Below are positions 6,387 through 8,760 of a stretch of DNA of 8,760 bases, in pieces. Each line of letters opens with the position of its first letter. Positions within the stretch are counted from its first letter, which is position 1. A program made the position numbers and the translations under genes. The notes under the pieces are model-generated. The model was not told the origin of the DNA, ran no database searches, and saw only the letters and a list, made by a program, of their open reading frames with translations. Source of the stretch: Bacillota bacterium (GTDB taxonomy: Bacteria; Bacillota; Bacilli; Alicyclobacillales; Alicyclobacillaceae); contig JAKADF010000111.1 of NCBI GenBank assembly GCA_021820805.1, positions 1 to 8,760 of the forward strand. The letters run 5' to 3'.

Positions 6387-7157
6387 ATGCTTCCATCGCT
6401 TTTCATCGCACACGGTACACCTCTTTTAGTTTTAGAAACGGGTGGCTACGCGAAAGTTTTAACTGAGTTATCGAGTCAATTTGAACGTCCGCGTGGTATT
6501 GTCATTATTTCATCCCACTGGGAGTACGCGGCTCAAACCATAACGGCAGTCGAACAGTTTGAGTTATTTCATGACTTTAACGGTTTCCCGAAAGAGCTTT
6601 ACGAAAACAAATATCCAGCTCGCGGGGATTTGGAACTTACAAAACGCGTAAAAGCCTTGTTTGATGAACACGGGATATATAATACTATCGACTATACGCG
6701 CAAGCTTGACAGTTCCTGTTATATTCCGCTTCAAAAGATGTATCCCGAGGCGGACATACCAGTTGTCATGCTTTCTATTAATACCCATATGGTGCTGAAA
6801 AAGCAATATGAAATCGGACAAGCTCTTGAACCGCTCCGTGAAGAGGGTATTTTAATCATCGGCAGCGGGGGAACAGTGCATAATCCTGAACTGTTGGATT
6901 TTGGTGCTAAAGAACCAAAAGATTGGTCTGTTGAATTTGATGATTGGCTTGTTGAACGAGTTGCGGACTGGAATTTGGACGACCTATTTGAGTATGTAAG
7001 TAAGGCCCCACATGCAAAGAAGGCTGCACCGCGCAATGAGCATATTATTCCGCTCCTCATCGCAATGGGAGCTGCGGATAAGCACCCTGTTGCAAAGGTA
7101 CTGCACAGAGATTATCGTTTTGGGTCTTTAAGCCGTATCATCTGGCAGTTTGGCTAA
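6387..7157 (+). CDS. LigB/DODA-family class III extradiol dioxygenase-like protein
   Basis: Relatives (E. coli YgiD, plant DODA) open catechol rings such as DOPA using a metal bound by three histidines. The protein has 256 residues, usual for the family, with no signal peptide. Expected metal ligands are visible: His9 in AHGTP, His44 in SSHWE and His219 in NEHIIPLL. The conserved GSGGTVHN (159-166) keeps His165. The usual LDHG(A/S)W motif, however, reads LDSSCY at 107-112, so a normally conserved histidine is Ser109. PEADIPVVMLSI, EFDDWL and the YRFGSLS ending match the family. The ATG has GGAGG 7 bases upstream. A strong terminator follows, so it is probably a single-gene unit or the tail of pgcA read-through. 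Substrate is unknown, and the motif loss leaves activity uncertain. Confidence 0.88.
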   Translation: MLPSLFIAHGTPLLVLETGGYAKVLTELSSQFERPRGIVIISSHWEYAAQTITAVEQFELFHDFNGFPKELYENKYPARGDLELTKRVKALFDEHGIYNTIDYTRKLDSSCYIPLQKMYPEADIPVVMLSINTHMVLKKQYEIGQALEPLREEGILIIGSGGTVHNPELLDFGAKEPKDWSVEFDDWLVERVADWNLDDLFEYVSKAPHAKKAAPRNEHIIPLLIAMGAADKHPVAKVLHRDYRFGSLSRIIWQFG

Positions 7158-7180
7158 TCTATCTAAACAGTATATTCGGG

Positions 7181-7221
7181 GGAGGTTTCACTCCTAGGAG
7201 ATGAGACCTCCTCTTTATTTT
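7181..7221 (+). terminator. Rho-independent terminator after the dioxygenase gene
   Basis: GGAGGTTTCACTC (7181-7193) pairs with GAG-A-TGAGACCTCC (7198-7211), with one bulged A and one G-U pair, around loop CTAG. TCTTTATTTT follows. The inner part (CTCCTAGGAG) is itself a palindrome. It lies 23 bases after the stop codon. Confidence 0.8.
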
Positions 7222-7256
7222 GCGGAAAAATACGCTTTTCGCTTTAAAATGCTTCC

Positions 7257-7285
7257 TTGACCATGAGGGGATTGCGCAATACACT
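7257..7285 (+). promoter_or_regulatory. Sigma-A-type promoter of the MFS transporter gene
   Basis: TTGACC (7257-7262, 5 of 6) and TACACT (7280-7285, 4 of 6) are separated by exactly 17 bases. Transcription would begin near 7292, leaving a leader of about 90 bases before the start codon at 7385. Confidence 0.5.
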
Positions 7286-7335
7286 TGCAAGAAACCGATA
7301 TTCGAAATTTTTACGATCCGAATGGATTTTTAAGT

Positions 7336-7355
7336 GTAAACAGGTAAACGTGTTT
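7336..7355. repeat. Short repeats in the MFS gene leader, possible operator
   Basis: GTAAAC occurs twice with an 8-base period (7336-7341 and 7344-7349). AAACA (7338-7342) and TGTTT (7351-7355) form an inverted repeat with an 8-base gap. The position, between the predicted transcription start and the ribosome binding site, would suit a repressor of an efflux gene, but the match to any known operator is unproven. Confidence 0.25.
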
Positions 7356-7384
7356 GAGATTAAGTCTTGTGGGAGGATTTGCAT

Positions 7385-8578
7385 TTGAGTTGGAAACGAA
7401 CGCTCGTAATTCTATGGATTGCAAATTTTTGTATCATGGCGGGTATGAGCCTGGTCATACCATTTCTTCCGCTGTACATTGAACAACTTGGTATTCATCA
7501 ATTGGCGGATGTTGAGAGATGGTCTGGCTGGGTGTTCTCTATCCAATTTGTTACGTCGTTCATATTCCAACCGATATGGGGTGCATTTGCAGACAAACAT
7601 GGACGAAAAGTAATGCTGCTTCGAGCCGGATTTGGCATGGGAGTTGTAACAACTTTAATGGGTATTGTTGGTGCAGCATGGCAACTCTTGGCTTTGAGGT
7701 TCATCAACGGTTTTTTTTCTGGTTTCATTGCGATGGCAGTTTCGTTGCAGGCTGCTGTAACACCTGGAAAAGAAGCGGGAAGAGCGCTTGGTATTTTGCA
7801 AACAGGAGGCATTGCTGGTTCTCTAATTGGCCCTCTTATAGGCGGGGCACTTGCCGAAGCAGTAGGATTTCGAACCGTTTTCTTCATTACAGGCGCCATG
7901 CTGCTCATCGCGAGCATTGTAGTCCTTGTTTTTGTTAAAGAAGATAAAACTAAGAAGAAACAGTCAAAAGAAAAAAGCAAAGTTGGCTTTCTGCGCTTAA
8001 AACCCCTCTATATTGTTTTTGCGGCTTCATTTATCACACAAGCGGGTATGATGAGCATTGAACCAATTGTAACCGTGTTTACAAAGACCATTTATCACGG
8101 CGCGCATCTTGAGACAATAGCGGGACTTGTTGTTGCAACGACGGGACTGGCAAATTTAATCGGATCGCCGTTACTAGGCAGATTTGGCGATATCGTTGGA
8201 CAAAAGCGGATTTTAACTATTGCACTTATATGTGCATCATTAGCTTTTATCCCTCAGGCGCTCGCTGAAACAATTGGCGTGCTTCTTGTTGGGCGATTCC
8301 TCTTGGGACTGTTTATTGGCGGTATGATTCCATCACTTAACGTTTTGGTTAAGAAAATGGCCCCTTATGAAATTCAGGCTACAGCATATGGGTTTAATAC
8401 AAGTGCTTTGTTTCTTGGAAACTTAATAGGTCCAATAATTGGGGGAAGCGTTGCAGCAGCATACGGAATTCGGAGTGTATTTTTCGTAACCATGTTTATT
8501 TTGCTTATGAACGCGGTGTTTGTAGCGTTCAGCCGCCAGCTCGCACATCCGGAGCAGGCGGCGGAAGTAAAGGCTTAA
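7385..8578 (+). CDS. MFS transporter, DHA1 family, MdtG-like drug efflux pump
   Basis: This is a proton-coupled exporter in the cytoplasmic membrane, probably moving drugs or other toxic compounds out. It is 397 residues with about twelve hydrophobic segments in two halves, split by a lysine-rich loop at about 185-200. The start SWKRTLVILWIANF, then PFLPLYIEQLG and ERWSGWVFS, closely resembles E. coli MdtG. Motif A, GAFADKHGRKVMLL, is at 66-79, and motif C of the drug antiporters, GILQTGGIAGSLIGPLIGG, is at 136-154. I start at TTG 7385 because GGGAGG (7371-7376) precedes it by 8 bases; upstream in-frame TTG codons at 7367 and 7379 overlap or crowd that site. It has its own promoter and long leader. 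Its hairpin terminator is about 140 bases downstream. Substrate cannot be read from sequence. Confidence 0.93.
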   Translation: MSWKRTLVILWIANFCIMAGMSLVIPFLPLYIEQLGIHQLADVERWSGWVFSIQFVTSFIFQPIWGAFADKHGRKVMLLRAGFGMGVVTTLMGIVGAAWQLLALRFINGFFSGFIAMAVSLQAAVTPGKEAGRALGILQTGGIAGSLIGPLIGGALAEAVGFRTVFFITGAMLLIASIVVLVFVKEDKTKKKQSKEKSKVGFLRLKPLYIVFAASFITQAGMMSIEPIVTVFTKTIYHGAHLETIAGLVVATTGLANLIGSPLLGRFGDIVGQKRILTIALICASLAFIPQALAETIGVLLVGRFLLGLFIGGMIPSLNVLVKKMAPYEIQATAYGFNTSALFLGNLIGPIIGGSVAAAYGIRSVFFVTMFILLMNAVFVAFSRQLAHPEQAAEVKA

Positions 8579-8718
8579 TCTATAAAATACGAAAACGGGG
8601 CATTCAAAGAAACGATATCAATTTAAGCATGTCAATCTATCTAAACTTGGAGGAGGCATATCAGGTACGGATACATTACGTCAAAATACGACAAAAACCG
8701 CTGTTACTTGCCCAGAAA
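8579..8718 (+). other. Gap after the MFS gene with a strong ribosome binding site but no standard start
   Basis: No confident gene is present. GGAGGAGG at 8649-8656 is as good as any ribosome binding site in the window, yet no ATG, GTG or TTG lies 4 to 12 bases after it. The frame beginning ATA at 8658 and the frame of the TTG at 8647 are both open to the window end and run through the terminator hairpin, so neither can be tested here. AATCTATCTAAAC (8634-8646) also occurs at 7156-7168. Confidence 0.4.
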
Positions 8719-8746
8719 AACGCCCCATTCCTGGGGCGTTATTTTG
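8719..8746. terminator. Bidirectional rho-independent terminator
   Basis: AACGCCCCA (8719-8727) pairs perfectly with TGGGGCGTT (8732-8740) around loop TTCC. ATTTTG follows on the plus strand and the minus strand reads GTTTTTC after the stem, so it can stop transcription from both sides. It serves the MFS gene and suggests a leftward gene ending at or beyond the right edge. Confidence 0.8.
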
Positions 8747-8760
8747 TAATTGTCGGAAGA

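Noticed and set aside
7301..7334. A second small terminator or attenuator in the MFS leader
   Set aside because: GATCC-GAAT-GGATT followed by TTT gives only a 4 to 5 bp stem, too weak without an alternative pairing partner.
7181..7384. Riboswitch or T-box leader before the MFS gene
   Set aside because: I found no T-box AGGGTGG element or recognisable conserved core of a known riboswitch class. The hairpin at 7181-7211 is explained as the terminator of the preceding gene.
7498..7980. Open frames of 139 to 160 codons overlapping the MFS gene on both strands
   Set aside because: They are out of frame with a clear 12-segment transporter, have low-complexity composition and lack ribosome binding sites.

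Overview
The window looks like chromosomal DNA from a low-to-moderate GC member of the Bacillota, probably Bacillales or an Alicyclobacillaceae-like relative. The evidence is strong GGAGG-type ribosome binding sites, frequent TTG starts (5 of 8 genes by my reading), a GlnR/TnrA-type operator, sigma-A-like promoters, and Bacillus-type gene families such as PgcA phosphoglucomutase. The taxonomic placement is inference. There are eight protein genes and no RNA genes, insertion sequences, CRISPR arrays or phage genes that I can see. It reads as an ordinary housekeeping region, and I found no convincing undescribed multi-gene system.

Layout. Positions 1-1397 (minus) hold nearly all of a type I glutamine synthetase gene, glnA, cut by the left edge just before its C-terminus. 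The 145-base divergent gap to its right carries a consensus GlnR/TnrA dyad, a probable weak second GlnR half-matching site, and a sigma-A-like glnA promoter. Rightward from there run an alpha/beta hydrolase of the cinnamoyl-esterase type (1543-2316), a NUDIX hydrolase that overlaps it by four bases (2313-2798), and proC (2857-3696). proC has its own promoter, which overlaps the NUDIX stop codon. A rho-independent terminator closes this group at about 3738-3780. mogA (molybdenum cofactor) follows on the minus strand (3837-4352), convergent with proC and divergent from pgcA. pgcA (alpha-phosphoglucomutase, 4458-6248), a LigB/DODA-family extradiol dioxygenase-like gene (6387-7157, with its own terminator) and an MdtG-like MFS drug-efflux transporter (7385-8578) complete the rightward set. 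A bidirectional hairpin terminator lies near the right edge (8719-8746).

How the genes relate. glnA makes glutamine from glutamate and ammonia under likely nitrogen control. proC makes proline, another glutamate-derived amino acid, but nothing shows that the two are co-regulated. pgcA feeds UDP-glucose and cell-envelope synthesis. mogA serves molybdopterin assembly. The hydrolase and NUDIX genes are translationally coupled and have no assigned substrate. The most interesting points are a beta-type (adenylylatable-looking) glutamine synthetase controlled by an apparent GlnR operator, a dioxygenase homologue that keeps its metal histidines but lacks the usual LDHG histidine, a strong hairpin just inside the mogA start, and a good ribosome binding site near 8650 with no standard start codon after it.
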